DNA of 63,107 bases from Pseudoalteromonas aurantia (GCF_005886875.1 NZ_PNBY01000022.1:1-63107), one strand, 5' to 3'. Counted from the stretch's first letter, positions 51,030-60,679 are shown. The notes: a model not told the origin generated them from the letters alone. Made by a program: numbers and translations.

Positions 51030-52163
51030 TCAATCTAGTACTTTTGCATCGTTAGCTTTATTTAACAGCCCACGACTTTGAGATAGGAACTGGCCGACAC
51101 TGCAAGAGAAATATTGTTTAGCTTGTGCAAATGCATCAATTAAAGCCTCTTTATCCCCCGCTTTCAATAATTCTAAGGTGCTACTAAACGTATCTTGATA
51201 ACTCGCTATCAGCCCTTCAACATCGTTATATTGAGCGAGCATTATATCTGAATATAATTCTGGTGATTGAGCAAACAACCTTCCCACCATCATAAGTTCG
51301 AGTTGATAAATAGGCGAAGAACAACTACGAAGCTCTTTTAGCGTATGTGATTGTTTTGCTAAAAACTGACCATATACAAAAGTCGTCAAATGGCGCATAA
51401 CTTGAATGATCTGCATTGCTTGATCATGTTTTTTTGCATCGATGTTAACCAATTGACATCCCCAAATACTCAACTGCTCTAATAGCCCTTGGTAATTACC
51501 TGCTTGTCTGCCATCACACACAACCACTGTTTGTTTTACCCAATGGGATATATCTGGACCAAACATTGGATGCAACCCCACCACTGGGCCATTATGCTTT
51601 TGCATTAACGATTTTAAAGGACCTTGTTTAACAGACGTAATATCTGCGAGAACACAATCATCAGGCAATGCAGGTAACTTCGCGACAACATCATCAATCG
51701 CATTAATTGGCACACTGACCAAAACCAGTTTTGCACCGCTTAATATTACGTCAGCTTCCGCATACTGCGGTTTATCTAAGATTCGTACTTCATAGCCAGA
51801 GCGGCGAAACTGTTTTGCAAACAATTGCCCCATTGCCCCTTCACCACCAACAATCACAATCGGTGATAATTCAGGCGCAGCACAAGCCAATAAGCTTTGT
51901 TGATTCTCATAGGCTTCACGCATCATACGCCGCAGAATATCCTCAATTAAGTCCGGATTAACGCCACTGCTTTTGGCTTGCTCCCTTCTGGCTGCAATAA
52001 GCTCAGCTTCTCTAGTTGGAGCATGTAAAGGTGCTCCCGACTTTTGCTTAACAACACCAATTTGTTCGGTTAAAGCTCTACGCCTTGCCAACAAAGCGAC
52101 CAATTCGGTATCACACTCGTCAATGCCATTACGTAGAGTATCTAAATTCATTTCACTTGCCAT
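51030..52163 (-). CDS. tyrA: Bifunctional chorismate mutase/prephenate dehydrogenase
   Basis: Makes 4-hydroxyphenylpyruvate for tyrosine. The 377-residue protein has a chorismate mutase domain (TLRNGIDECDTELVALLARRRALTEQIG read in parts), a Rossmann NAD site VIVGGEGAMGQLFAKQFRRSG, and the dehydrogenase motif GLHPMFGPD. The first ATG at 52163 is poorly spaced from any ribosome binding site; an ATG four codons later (52151) is the alternative. Two TyrR-like boxes sit just upstream. Converges on pheA. Confidence 0.95.
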   Translation of the reverse strand: MASEMNLDTLRNGIDECDTELVALLARRRALTEQIGVVKQKSGAPLHAPTREAELIAARREQAKSSGVNPDLIEDILRRMMREAYENQQSLLACAAPELSPIVIVGGEGAMGQLFAKQFRRSGYEVRILDKPQYAEADVILSGAKLVLVSVPINAIDDVVAKLPALPDDCVLADITSVKQGPLKSLMQKHNGPVVGLHPMFGPDISHWVKQTVVVCDGRQAGNYQGLLEQLSIWGCQLVNIDAKKHDQAMQIIQVMRHLTTFVYGQFLAKQSHTLKELRSCSSPIYQLELMMVGRLFAQSPELYSDIMLAQYNDVEGLIASYQDTFSSTLELLKAGDKEALIDAFAQAKQYFSCSVGQFLSQSRGLLNKANDAKVLD

Positions 52164-52165
52164 GT

Positions 52166-52202
52166 TGTAAACTTATAATTACAGTGTAAAAAATACAATA
52201 CA
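52166..52202 (-). promoter_or_regulatory. Two TyrR-like boxes upstream of tyrA
   Basis: TGTAAA-CTTATA-ATTACA (52166-52183) and TGTAAA-AAATAC-AATACA (52185-52202), one base apart, each close to the TyrR consensus TGTAAA-N6-TTTACA. On the minus strand TTGATG-N17-TGTAAT is a plausible promoter that they overlap, consistent with repression. Confidence 0.6.
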
Positions 52203-52276
52203 TCAAGTCTATCAGGAAGGGTGCGATGATAAAAGATATAAAAATAAGTCAGAATGATAAATATAGCGTATAAAAC

Positions 52277-52309
52277 AAAACAGGCCACTCAAAGAGTGGC
52301 CTGTTTTTT
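52277..52309 (-). terminator. Intrinsic terminator of the rplS operon
   Basis: 14-base stem AAAACAGGCCACTC/GAGTGGCCTGTTTT with AAA loop and T run, about 20 bases after rplS. Confidence 0.9.
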
Positions 52310-52329
52310 CAGCGTGATAAACGCTCGTA

Positions 52330-52689
52330 TTAATTAAGTTTTTCTTTAATACGTGCTGATTTACCTGAACGCTCGCGTAGGTAGTAAAGCTTAGCACGAC
52401 GAACTGCACCGCGACGCTTAACTGTAACGCTATCGATAAGAGGGCTGTGCGTTTGGAATACACGCTCAACACCTTCACCGTTCGAGATCTTACGAACAGT
52501 GAAAGCTGAATGTAGACCGCGATTACGCTTAGCGATTACAACACCTTCAAAAGCCTGTAGACGCTCTTTGTTACCTTCTTTTACACGTACCTGAACAACT
52601 ACTGTATCACCAGAGCCGAACACTGGTACGTCTTTTTTAAGCTGCTCTTCTTCAAGCGCTTTAATAATATTTTGGTTTACTTTTGCCAT
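52330..52689 (-). CDS. rplS: 50S ribosomal protein L19
   Basis: Ribosomal protein at the 30S-50S interface. 119 residues from the ATG for [16 protein letters not shown], with [48 protein letters not shown] read in parts and C-terminal [14 protein letters not shown]. The GTG frame to 52701 is less likely. Last gene of the rpsP-rimM-trmD-rplS operon. Confidence 0.97.
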   Translation of the reverse strand: MAKVNQNIIKALEEEQLKKDVPVFGSGDTVVVQVRVKEGNKERLQAFEGVVIAKRNRGLHSAFTVRKISNGEGVERVFQTHSPLIDSVTVKRRGAVRRAKLYYLRERSGKSARIKEKLN

Positions 52690-52722
52690 TATATTTCTCA
52701 CATTCCTAGGTGTAACTGTCTT

Positions 52723-53490
52723 CTAGCCACAAGCTTCTTGGTACTCATGCTGAAACTCAGCGAGTAGTGCCGCTTGCTCCTCAGTCAGAGCTAGGTTACG
52801 CAACAAGTCTGGACGACGTAGCCAAGTTCTTCCTAATGACTGCTTTAAGCGCCATTTAGCAATTGCTTGGTGGTTTCCGCTGAGTAATACAGCAGGCACC
52901 TGTTTATCATCCAATGTTTCTGGCCGAGTATAATGAGGACAATCTAACAAGCCATCCGAAAATGAATCTTGCTCAGCTGATTGGTTGTGACCTAATACGC
53001 CTGGCACTAATCGCGCGACTGCGTCAATAAGTGTCATAGCAGGTAGTTCACCACCGCTAAGAATAAAATCGCCAATGGACCATTCTTCATCTACTAGAGA
53101 TTCGATGATCCGTTCATCTATACCTTCATACCGACCAGCTACTAAAATCAATTTTTCAGATGCCGCCAACTGAGCAGCACCTTGTTGATCTAGTTTTCGC
53201 CCTTGAGGGGACATATAAATTACTTTAGCGCCTTCTCCAGCTGCAGATTTTGCAGCTAAGATAGCTTGCTGTAATGGTTTAACCATCATCAACATGCCAG
53301 GACCGCCACCATAAGGTCTGTCATCTACAGTTCTATGCTTATCTGTTGCATAGTCTCGTGGATTCCAGCAATTAAAATCGATTAAACCGTTTTTAACCGC
53401 ACGCCCTGTCACGCCTTGTTGGGTTAGTGCATCAAACATTTCTGGGAAGAGTGAAATCACTCCAACCCATAGTGGATTTTGCTGACTCAT
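52723..53490 (-). CDS. trmD: tRNA (guanine-37-N1)-methyltransferase
   Basis: Methylates G37 of tRNAs that read CNN codons, including the Pro tRNAs in this window, to prevent frameshifting. The 255-residue protein has the SPOUT-fold knot with [22 protein letters not shown] and [14 protein letters not shown]. The ATG at 53490 overlaps the rimM stop by one base (TAATG), which shows translational coupling; a longer frame to 53508 lies inside rimM. Confidence 0.97.
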   Translation of the reverse strand: MSQQNPLWVGVISLFPEMFDALTQQGVTGRAVKNGLIDFNCWNPRDYATDKHRTVDDRPYGGGPGMLMMVKPLQQAILAAKSAAGEGAKVIYMSPQGRKLDQQGAAQLAASEKLILVAGRYEGIDERIIESLVDEEWSIGDFILSGGELPAMTLIDAVARLVPGVLGHNQSAEQDSFSDGLLDCPHYTRPETLDDKQVPAVLLSGNHQAIAKWRLKQSLGRTWLRRPDLLRNLALTEEQAALLAEFQHEYQEACG

Positions 53491-54023
53491 TAAAAGCCTG
53501 GATCCCAATCAACAGTAATTTTTTTCTCATCATGTTTAACTTCTTTTATAACTGAATCAGTTAAGAAAGGAATTAAACGTTCAGATTGACCAAATGCATC
53601 TTTTTTGTTTGCTTTCACAACCAAAACATCATTTGAGCCTGTCTCCATCAAGTCATCAACAGTGCCTAAGTCATAACCTTTATCAGTTACAACCGACATG
53701 CCAATGAGATCTCGCCAATAAAACTCCCCAGAAGGAAGTTCCGGCAATTGCGCTGAATCGACAGAAATTTCTGCATTGGTATACGCCATTGCTTCGTCTC
53801 TGTCGTTTACTTGCGCAAACTTAGCGATAAAGCCCTTGTTGTGACGACGCCAGTCGCTCACTTCAAGAGTTTGCCATTTACCTTGTTGCCCTATTAACCA
53901 TGGGCTGAAATCGAAGATCCCTTGGGGATCATCAGTAAATGAATGTACCTTAAGCCAGCCCTTAATTCCGTAAGGAGCACCAAGCTTACCTACTACAATA
54001 ATCGAGGTGTTTTCTTGACTCAT
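53490..54023 (-). CDS. rimM: Ribosome maturation factor RimM
   Basis: Assists assembly of the 30S head with S19. The 177-residue protein has the N-terminal RimM domain ([24 protein letters not shown]) and a C-terminal PRC-barrel domain ([36 protein letters not shown] read in parts; [12 protein letters not shown]). Second gene of the operon, 17 bases after rpsP. Confidence 0.96.
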   Translation of the reverse strand: MSQENTSIIVVGKLGAPYGIKGWLKVHSFTDDPQGIFDFSPWLIGQQGKWQTLEVSDWRRHNKGFIAKFAQVNDRDEAMAYTNAEISVDSAQLPELPSGEFYWRDLIGMSVVTDKGYDLGTVDDLMETGSNDVLVVKANKKDAFGQSERLIPFLTDSVIKEVKHDEKKITVDWDPGF

Positions 54024-54040
54024 GGTTACACTTACGCCTA

Positions 54041-54289
54041 TTAAGCCGCTTTACGAGCGTCTTTAACTAACTTAGCTACGCGATCTGTTAGAGATGCGCC
54101 CTGACCAACCCAGTGTTCAACACGGGCTAAGTCTAAACGAACTTTCTCTTCTTGACCTTGAGCAATAGGGTTAAAGAAACCTACTTTCTCGATGAAACGA
54201 CCGTCACGCGAGAAACGGCTATCCGCAACCACAATTTGATAGAAAGGACGCTTTTTAGCGCCACCACGTTGCAAACGAATAGTTACCAT
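54041..54289 (-). CDS. rpsP: 30S ribosomal protein S16
   Basis: Ribosomal protein of the 30S body. 82 residues: [25 protein letters not shown] then [12 protein letters not shown], typical S16. GAGGACGG precedes the ATG. First gene of the rpsP-rimM-trmD-rplS operon. Confidence 0.97.
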   Translation of the reverse strand: MVTIRLQRGGAKKRPFYQIVVADSRFSRDGRFIEKVGFFNPIAQGQEEKVRLDLARVEHWVGQGASLTDRVAKLVKDARKAA

Positions 54290-54356
54290 ACCGTCCTCTG
54301 AATAGATTGACTGTTTTCATTAATAAGATTTACTTCCTGCAATAGGAAGCTGGGGA

Positions 54357-54384
54357 ATTGTACGAGTTTTTAGCCACAATGCAA
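54357..54384 (-). promoter_or_regulatory. Promoter of the rpsP operon
   Basis: On the minus strand TTGCAT (54379-54384), 16-base spacer, TACAAT (54357-54362), then a C-rich start region. A CTTCCT-ATTGC-AGGAAG hairpin follows at the 5' end of the leader. Confidence 0.6.
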
Positions 54385-54478
54385 GTAAGAAGTGCGGATA
54401 AATGACACTTAGGTAGATTAAATGCTGATCTGAGGTGTAAAAAAACAACCATAACATGCTGCTGCTTTTATGATCAAT

Positions 54479-54504
54479 AAAAAAGAGGCTGTCGCCTCTT
54501 TTTT
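54479..54504 (-). terminator. Intrinsic terminator of ffh
   Basis: Stem AAAGAGGC-TGTC-GCCTCTTT with T run on the minus strand, 31 bases after the ffh stop. Confidence 0.85.
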
Positions 54505-54534
54505 ATTTTATTTAAAGAAAAATGCTACTGCGCC

Positions 54535-55914
54535 TTAAAATTTAGGGCCGCCGCCGCCCATCATTCCTGGTGGCATCATCCCTTTCATATTGCGCATCAT
54601 TTTCATCATGCCGCCTTTACCCTTCATCTTTTTCATCATTTTTTGCATTTGAGTAAATTGCTTCAATAATTTATTGATGTCTTGAACCTGGGTGCCTGAA
54701 CCTGCTGCAATACGCTTTTTACGCGAGCCTTTAATAATATCAGGGCGTGCACGCTCTTTAGGCGTCATAGAACTGATGATTGCTTCCATTTGTAAAAACG
54801 TCTTATCGCCTACTTGGCCTTTAACTGCATCAGGCAAGTTATTCATACCTGGGAGCTTCTCAAGCATCGACATCATGCCGCCCATGTTTTTCATCTGCTT
54901 TAACTGCTCAGCAAAATCTTCCAATGTAAAGCCATCACCTTTAAATACTTTCTCTGCTACTTTGGCGGCTTTATCTTTGTCGACTTTCATTTCGACTTCT
55001 TCGATAAGTGATAAAACATCACCCATACCCAAAATACGAGATGCAATACGATCTGGGTGGAACGGCTCTAATGCATCCGTTTTCTCCCCCACACCCATAA
55101 ACTTAATGGGCTTGCCCGTTATATGACGAATAGACAGCGCAGCACCACCTCGGGCATCACCGTCGGTTTTGGTCAGAATCACACCTGTAAGCGGTAATGC
55201 CTCACCAAATGCTTTTGCTGTGTTTGCCGCATCTTGACCTGTCATGGCGTCTACAACAAATAGCGTCTCTACCGGCGTGATAGCATTATGCAGGTCTTTT
55301 ATTTCATCCATCATGTCAGTATCAACGTGTAAACGACCCGCAGTATCAACTAGCACAACATCAATAAATTTCTTTTTTGCATGACTTATCGCATTGTTTG
55401 CAATATCGACTGGCTTTTGCGAAATATCACTTGGGAAAAACTCAACCTCTACTTCACTGGCTAACGTCTCTAGCTGTTTTATTGCCGCTGGGCGGTAAAC
55501 ATCCGCACTAACCACCAAAACCGATTTCTTTTTACGCTCTTTTAAGAACTTTGCAAGCTTACCGACACTGGTTGTTTTACCCGCACCTTGTAAGCCCGCC
55601 ATCATGACCACCGCTGGCGGCTGCGCAGCTAAGTTAAGCTCTTCGTTTGCTTCACCCATCGCACTTTCAAGTTCTTCGCGTACGATTTTAATAAACACTT
55701 GGCCTGGGCTTAAGCTTTTCGTGACTTCAACACCTACCGCACGTTCCTTTACTTGTTTGACAAACTCTCGAACTACAGGCAGTGCAACATCGGCTTCGAG
55801 CAATGCCATACGCACTTCACGTAACGTGTCTTTTATGTTTTCTTCGGTAAGGCGGCCTCTGCCACTGATATTTTTTAACGTTTTACCTAAGCGTTCTTGG
55901 AGGTTTTCAAACAT
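54535..55914 (-). CDS. ffh: Signal recognition particle protein Ffh
   Basis: GTPase that binds 4.5S RNA and signal sequences and delivers ribosomes to FtsY. The 459-residue protein has the N domain, G domain with GLQGAGKTTSVGKLA and VVLVDTAGRLH and TKTDGDARGGAAL, and a methionine-rich M domain (about 325-459: MLEKLPGM, MMKKMKGKGGMMKMM). The Met- and Gly-rich tail is typical. It lies upstream of the rpsP operon on the same strand, with its own terminator between. Confidence 0.97.
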   Translation of the reverse strand: MFENLQERLGKTLKNISGRGRLTEENIKDTLREVRMALLEADVALPVVREFVKQVKERAVGVEVTKSLSPGQVFIKIVREELESAMGEANEELNLAAQPPAVVMMAGLQGAGKTTSVGKLAKFLKERKKKSVLVVSADVYRPAAIKQLETLASEVEVEFFPSDISQKPVDIANNAISHAKKKFIDVVLVDTAGRLHVDTDMMDEIKDLHNAITPVETLFVVDAMTGQDAANTAKAFGEALPLTGVILTKTDGDARGGAALSIRHITGKPIKFMGVGEKTDALEPFHPDRIASRILGMGDVLSLIEEVEMKVDKDKAAKVAEKVFKGDGFTLEDFAEQLKQMKNMGGMMSMLEKLPGMNNLPDAVKGQVGDKTFLQMEAIISSMTPKERARPDIIKGSRKKRIAAGSGTQVQDINKLLKQFTQMQKMMKKMKGKGGMMKMMRNMKGMMPPGMMGGGGPKF

Positions 55915-56079
55915 GTATAGGTTCCAATATATCGTAATTGCTGTACATTATACTGATATGCTCTTAACTAATACAGTATTCAAGTGCAGACAAAGATTCT
56001 TTTTAGAAACTCTATGCAAGTGGCGAGGCATAAAATACAATAGTCTATCAAAGGAAAATAATTATTAGGCCCAGATCAT

Positions 56080-56886
56080 ATGTTGATTGTTAGCTTGTCG
56101 CTTATTGCCAGCGTTTTTTATGTGCTTGCCACAGGGCACGTGTTATCTCGGCTCTTTCATAAAGAAGGGCCTAGTCATAAACTGACAATTATTCTCAGCA
56201 CGCTCGCTATATTGACGCATATGCTTGTGCTCGTGAACTCGGTATTTACCACTGAGGGGCAGGATTTAAGTACAGTAAACGTAGCCTTACTGACATGCTG
56301 GGTTATTGTTGTCAGTGTCACCACCGTTTCGTTAAAGTTTCCAGCTACGCTCTTATTACCCGTTGTTTATGGCTTTGCTGCACTTCTATTAACCGCGAGT
56401 TTATTTGTACCCCATCATATTATAATGCAATCTATTAATGTAGATATTGGCTTAGTTGTGCATATTTCCCTGTCTTTGCTTGCCTACTGCGTACTTATTA
56501 TTGCTACTTTATATGCCATACAGTTCTTCTTTATAGATAAGCGTTTAAAACAAAAAGATTTGGCCATTATGCACAGTCATCTTCCCCCCCTTATGCAAGT
56601 TGAACGACAGCTCTATCAACTTTTAACTGTGGGTACTGCGCTGCTAACGTTAGCCTTACTGTCAGGTTTTACATTCTTAGAAGGCATGTTTAACAAAGAA
56701 TTTATACACAAAACAGTGCTATCTATCATATCTTGGGTCATATTCTCAGCTGTGACGTTTGGCCACCATCAATTTGGGTGGCGTGGCAAACCTATCGTAT
56801 TTACTATTATTGGTGCATCAGGGCTTGTAACATTGGCTTATTTTGGTAGTAGATTTATTCAAGAAGTCGTACTTGTTAAGTTTTAG
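56080..56886 (+). CDS. CcsA/YpjD-family inner membrane protein
   Basis: A 268-residue protein with about eight membrane helices, homologous to E. coli YpjD and to the CcsA/CcmC cytochrome c assembly family. HISLSLLAYC matches the conserved His region, and KTVLSIISWVIF with the FGHHQFGWRGK stretch holds the conserved C-terminal His pair. Heme handling is suggested by the family but unproven for YpjD. It lies 61 bases upstream of the CorB-like gene, an arrangement also seen with ffh in E. coli. Confidence 0.88.
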   Translation: MLIVSLSLIASVFYVLATGHVLSRLFHKEGPSHKLTIILSTLAILTHMLVLVNSVFTTEGQDLSTVNVALLTCWVIVVSVTTVSLKFPATLLLPVVYGFAALLLTASLFVPHHIIMQSINVDIGLVVHISLSLLAYCVLIIATLYAIQFFFIDKRLKQKDLAIMHSHLPPLMQVERQLYQLLTVGTALLTLALLSGFTFLEGMFNKEFIHKTVLSIISWVIFSAVTFGHHQFGWRGKPIVFTIIGASGLVTLAYFGSRFIQEVVLVKF

Positions 56887-56947
56887 CTTGACTAAAAATC
56901 CAAGCTAACGCTTAATACGTTTTCATAAGTAAAAAAGGACTCCTCTG

Positions 56948-58222
56948 TTGGACGACATATCTACAAGCACCCTATTTATTATTTTAGGTTTGCTTATTTT
57001 GATCTCGGGCTATTTCTCAAGCTCTGAAACAGGGATCATGTCAATTAATCGTATTCGATTACGTCACCTCGAAAAGCAAAATCACAAAGCTGCAAAGCGT
57101 GTTAGTAAATTACTGCGCAGACCTGACAGGCTGATAGGCCTAATCCTTATCGGTAATAACTTAGTTAATATTGCAGCCGCACAGGTTGCCACAATTATTG
57201 GAATACGCTTATATGGCGATATGGGGATTGCCATCGCGACGTTTGTACTCACACTCGTTGTGCTGATTTTTGCCGAAGTCACACCAAAAACATTGGCAGC
57301 GCTTTATCCAGAAAAAGTGGCTTTTCCTAGTTCAATTATACTTAAGGGCCTACTCAAGGTTTTGTTCCCTTTCGTTATCGCTGTTAACTGGATCACCAAC
57401 GGTATGTTGCGAATTTTTGGTATTTCCAACCAACAAATTGAAGAACATAGTTTAAGTAAAGAAGAGCTTAAAACGGTCGTGAATGAGTCAAGTGCCTTAC
57501 TGCCTTCAAATCACCAGAATATGCTAACGTCTATTCTTGATTTAGAACAAGTCACAGTCGAGGATATAATGATACCGCGTAATGAAATTAACGCAATCGA
57601 CATAAACGACGACTGGAAAGACATTTCAAAGCAACTGACCAATGCACAGCATACCAGAGTCTTGTTATATCGCGATCAAATTGATGACGCCGTTGGCTTT
57701 ATTCATTCAAGGGATGCTCTAAGATTACTTACCAAAGAGCAATTCGACAAGCCTTCGTTACTACGAGCAGTTAGAGAAATTTATTACATTCCCGAAAACA
57801 CCTCGTTAAACACGCAGTTATTAAAATTTCAACAGAGTAAAGAACGTATCGGTTTAGTTGTTGATGAATATGGTGATATTCAAGGTTTAGTGACTCTTGA
57901 AGATATACTTGAGGAAGTTGTAGGTGACTTTACTACAACGCAAACGCGCGCAACCAGCGATGAAGTTGATATACAGAGTGACGGCTCGGTGTTAGTAGAT
58001 GGGGCTGCAAATATTCGTGATATCAATAAAGAAATGACCTGGGAATTACCAACAGAAGGGCCGAAAACACTCAGTGGATTGATCGTAGAGTATTTAGAAG
58101 ATATCCCTGAGACACAATTAGGTATGCGAATTGCAGGTTATCCAATTGAAATAATTGAGATAAAAGAAAATATGATAAAACAAGTCAAGGTCTTTCCTCA
58201 AAAAAGAGATACCAGCAAATAA
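56948..58222 (+). CDS. CorB/HlyC-type CNNM-domain membrane protein
   Basis: Homologue of E. coli YfjD (CorB), a CNNM-type Mg2+ transporter. The 424-residue protein has an N-terminal transmembrane DUF21 domain (about 1-185; SGYFSSSETGIMSINRIRLRHL, LIGNNLVNI, FAEVTPKTLAALYPEKVA), a CBS pair (about 195-325; DIMIPRNEINAIDI, DEYGDIQGLVTLEDILEE), and a CorC_HlyC C-terminal domain. It starts with TTG after AAAAAGGA; the next in-frame Met is internal. Terminator at 58238-58268. Confidence 0.9.
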   Translation: MDDISTSTLFIILGLLILISGYFSSSETGIMSINRIRLRHLEKQNHKAAKRVSKLLRRPDRLIGLILIGNNLVNIAAAQVATIIGIRLYGDMGIAIATFVLTLVVLIFAEVTPKTLAALYPEKVAFPSSIILKGLLKVLFPFVIAVNWITNGMLRIFGISNQQIEEHSLSKEELKTVVNESSALLPSNHQNMLTSILDLEQVTVEDIMIPRNEINAIDINDDWKDISKQLTNAQHTRVLLYRDQIDDAVGFIHSRDALRLLTKEQFDKPSLLRAVREIYYIPENTSLNTQLLKFQQSKERIGLVVDEYGDIQGLVTLEDILEEVVGDFTTTQTRATSDEVDIQSDGSVLVDGAANIRDINKEMTWELPTEGPKTLSGLIVEYLEDIPETQLGMRIAGYPIEIIEIKENMIKQVKVFPQKRDTSK

Positions 58223-58237
58223 CAATAACCATCATTG

Positions 58238-58268
58238 AAAAAGCCGAATTTCTGTAAATTCGGCTTTT
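58238..58268 (+). terminator. Intrinsic terminator of the CorB-like gene
   Basis: Stem AAAAGCCGAATTT/AAATTCGGCTTTT with CTGT loop, 16 bases after the stop. Confidence 0.85.
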
Positions 58269-58648
58269 ACTTATGTTGAGTTTAAGCTCAATCCCAAAAA
58301 TAGTTTTTTGTAATACAAGAAAATCTACCTATCAATGTGAATGTAGTCTTATCCTGTTAACTTTAGTATTCTCAAACTTGGGTTTTTAAGTACGGAGTAA
58401 CCGTCTCAGAATAGAGTTCTGAACAGATGCTATCTAAATCCTTAGTACTCAATAAGGCAGCGATATTATGTTAGTTCGCTAATTTTATTACCTTCTCTCA
58501 TTCCATCATCATGAAGGCTGTCGATAAACTATCAGCAACCATACAAAATCGTGAAATAACAGCAATCATTTTATCTAATAAATACATTAATTCATCATCT
58601 CTGTTCTATAAATAAAGTTTGAATTAAAGCATTTTTTTACTCTATCTT
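58269..58648. other. Gene-free region after the CorB-like gene
   Basis: About 380 AT-rich bases between a terminator and the convergent Sel1-like gene. It holds a weak hairpin (TCAGAA/TTCTGA near 58409) and short ORFs without ribosome binding sites. I see nothing further. Confidence 0.5.
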
Positions 58649-59596
58649 TTATTTTTCATTAGGATAATGCGTGCCATTTTTATGAATTTCTGCCAGCCAA
58701 TCATCAAACATATTATTCGCCTCTATAAGCTCTTTCTCTGAGAGTTGAGAGTACTGTCGTTGCTCAAACCAAGCATAACGATTATACAATTCATTATTAT
58801 TTGTTATTTCCATTATTAAGCGATCAAGTGTGTACGATTTTACTAGGCTGTTACCGCTAATTTGCTGTGAACGATATAAATCTGCTAATTTAATTAACGC
58901 CTTTTCACTACCATGCTTTGATGCTTGCTCTAAATAGCTGACTTTTTGTTGATTGAATTTATCTCGTAACCGGATAAATTCATCCCTCGGCAGATCATCC
59001 AAACCCTGTGAATGCATGTAAAATTTAGCGGTAAGACCTGTAAACATTTGTTGTGCAGCGACAGAGCCCTGTTTTGCTGCATCTTCAAGGTAAAAGTAAA
59101 ACTGACGACGTTGGTCTTGATTAATCGCCTCACAGTAATCGAACTGCACGAGTGTATTATCAATCGCCTCACTGGCATCAGAGTAACTTGCCTGAGTTTC
59201 TAGCTTCGCTTGCAATGCAAAATCGTCAATCGGTGCAAAAAAACAATACCTTAAACTTTTAGCAAGAATGTATTTTGCATCAATATCACCTTGATCAGCC
59301 ATATTTTTTAAACGATTAAAATGCGCTTTGAATTGTCCTGTCTGTTTCCAACGAACAGGTATAACTGTTTCTAATTGACCACTGTTTACATGTAAATCAT
59401 TTATCGCATGACTTGAAACATCTTGCTGCGGCAACTTATCTGTCATGATTGGCTGAGTGGTCTTAGCGTTGATTAATTCAGGTTCTGAAGTGATTTTCAA
59501 CGCAGAGCTCGATACTGATGGTTGAATCAAAAGGCGACAGTAGTAACCCACAGTAAGAACTATGAATATTAAAATAAGAGATAACCAAGAACGCAT
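58649..59596 (-). CDS. Membrane-anchored Sel1/TPR-like repeat protein
   Basis: A 315-residue protein with an N-terminal membrane helix (about 4-26) and a periplasmic body. It has helical Sel1-like repeats: MADQGDIDAKYILAKSLRYC, AKQGSVAAQQMFTGL, and ASKHGSEKALIKLADLYRSQ, each with the A-x-x-G-x-x-x-A pattern. It may mediate protein contacts in the envelope. The preceding 24-residue ORF overlaps its ATG. No closer family is recognised. Confidence 0.75.
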   Translation of the reverse strand: MRSWLSLILIFIVLTVGYYCRLLIQPSVSSSALKITSEPELINAKTTQPIMTDKLPQQDVSSHAINDLHVNSGQLETVIPVRWKQTGQFKAHFNRLKNMADQGDIDAKYILAKSLRYCFFAPIDDFALQAKLETQASYSDASEAIDNTLVQFDYCEAINQDQRRQFYFYLEDAAKQGSVAAQQMFTGLTAKFYMHSQGLDDLPRDEFIRLRDKFNQQKVSYLEQASKHGSEKALIKLADLYRSQQISGNSLVKSYTLDRLIMEITNNNELYNRYAWFEQRQYSQLSEKELIEANNMFDDWLAEIHKNGTHYPNEK

Positions 59597-59670
59597 TATG
59601 ATTTAAGCCATTCTTGATAGCTAAAATGTATTTCTTTCATATCCAAGTACAACCAAACCATACGATCCAC
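59596..59670 (-). CDS. Candidate short leader or small ORF coupled to the Sel1-like gene
   Basis: GTG start preceded by an excellent AAGGAG site at 6 bases, 24 residues (MDRMVWLYLDMKEIHFSYQE then WLKS), with a TAA stop overlapping the ATG of the Sel1-like gene (TAATG). That gives translational coupling. The peptide is rich in aromatic residues. Unannotated-size ORF; its reality rests on the ribosome site and overlap only. Confidence 0.4.
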   Translation of the reverse strand: MDRMVWLYLDMKEIHFSYQEWLKS

Positions 59671-59974
59671 AAACCACTCCTTAAAAAACCATCATCCGTA
59701 AGTTACCGAACACAAAAAACCAAATATCTCAAGCATAGAGCCCATATAAAATAGCAAACCAATCGCTGATAATGACTACAGTAAACTACCAGTTTTGAGG
59801 TAATGACTTGGTCGAATTAGAAAATATATAAACAAGAAAAACCCGTTCCGCTTTCAATTCGAGAAGACAATACCCAAGGTAATACCCAAACAATGCTAGT
59901 TACTTATCTTGTAAAAATGAGTCAGCTTTGATTAAAAGTACTTTACTAAAAGTGCTAGTTAATACACTCTGAAT
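59671..59974. other. Gene-free region before the SLT lipoprotein gene
   Basis: About 300 AT-rich bases between the 24-residue ORF and the SLT-type gene, both on the minus strand. The motif AATACCCAA occurs twice near 59870-59890. It presumably contains a minus-strand promoter for the Sel1-like gene. No gene seen. Confidence 0.5.
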
Positions 59975-60586
59975 TTACCATGAAAACAAACGCTCAAACC
60001 AATTTTTATTTAAATCAGCTTCACAGCGTTTAAGTTGTGCACCATATCTACTGGCACGATGTTTTACTTTATTTGCAACAGCCATCAACCATTTCTTCTT
60101 CTTATAAGTCCCCCGTTTATAACCCCCCCAACCATCATGATAATTTAAGTACTGTGCATAGGCATCCCACTTGGATATGCCGTTAACTTTGTGGGTCTTA
60201 TAAACAAACCATGCCATAAAATCGATGGCATCCTCAAAATCATCTCTATCGGCACCCGAATTACCCGACTCCCGAATGTAATCTTTCCAAGTCATCGTTT
60301 TCGCTTGTGAATACCCATAGGCAGAGCTAGCTCTACCGGTCGGAATAATCCATAAAAAATACTCCATTGGTGGCGCGGCATCATGTCTGAAGGAACTTTC
60401 TTGATACATCATAGCCATTAATACATGCTTAGGTGAGCCCCATTTTTCTTGTGCATCTCTCGCATCATAATACCAATCTTCTTTTTCTTTAAATATTTTA
60501 CATAAGTCATCTGGTTGCTTCGGTGGTGCAGTAGCACACCCCCCAAGTACACATAGCAAAGGTATGAGAAAATATTTTTTTAGCAT
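59975..60586 (-). CDS. Lipoprotein with transglycosylase SLT-like domain
   Basis: A 203-residue lipoprotein with lipobox L-G-G-C (Cys17 from the ATG at 60586), preceded by AAGG. The body MAMMYQESSFRHDAAP holds the catalytic-type Glu of SLT lysozyme-like lytic transglycosylases; SSAYGYSQAKTMTWKDY and LNYHDGWGGYKRGTY follow the usual G-x-x-Q and N-Y-x-x-G-x-G-x-Y order. It probably cleaves or binds peptidoglycan at the outer membrane. A longer frame to 60628 is less likely. Confidence 0.8.
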   Translation of the reverse strand: MLKKYFLIPLLCVLGGCATAPPKQPDDLCKIFKEKEDWYYDARDAQEKWGSPKHVLMAMMYQESSFRHDAAPPMEYFLWIIPTGRASSAYGYSQAKTMTWKDYIRESGNSGADRDDFEDAIDFMAWFVYKTHKVNGISKWDAYAQYLNYHDGWGGYKRGTYKKKKWLMAVANKVKHRASRYGAQLKRCEADLNKNWFERLFSW

Positions 60587-60679
60587 TTTTTTAAACCTTA
60601 TTGAACTTTTGCAATTATCGTCTGTCATAACTTATGAATGCAGCAGTTTAGCATTGTTTCATCCCTGAATTTCAATTAG

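Noticed and set aside
56584..56590. Seven-C tract in the YpjD-like gene as a slippage site
   Set aside because: Too short for confident phase variation, and the encoded protein is a conserved inner-membrane protein.
58510..58614. 34-codon ORF in the gene-free region after the CorB-like gene
   Set aside because: No ribosome binding site and no family resemblance; probably chance in AT-rich DNA.
59774..59900. Short repeated AATACCCAA as a CRISPR or tandem repeat
   Set aside because: Only two short imperfect copies; no spacer periodicity.
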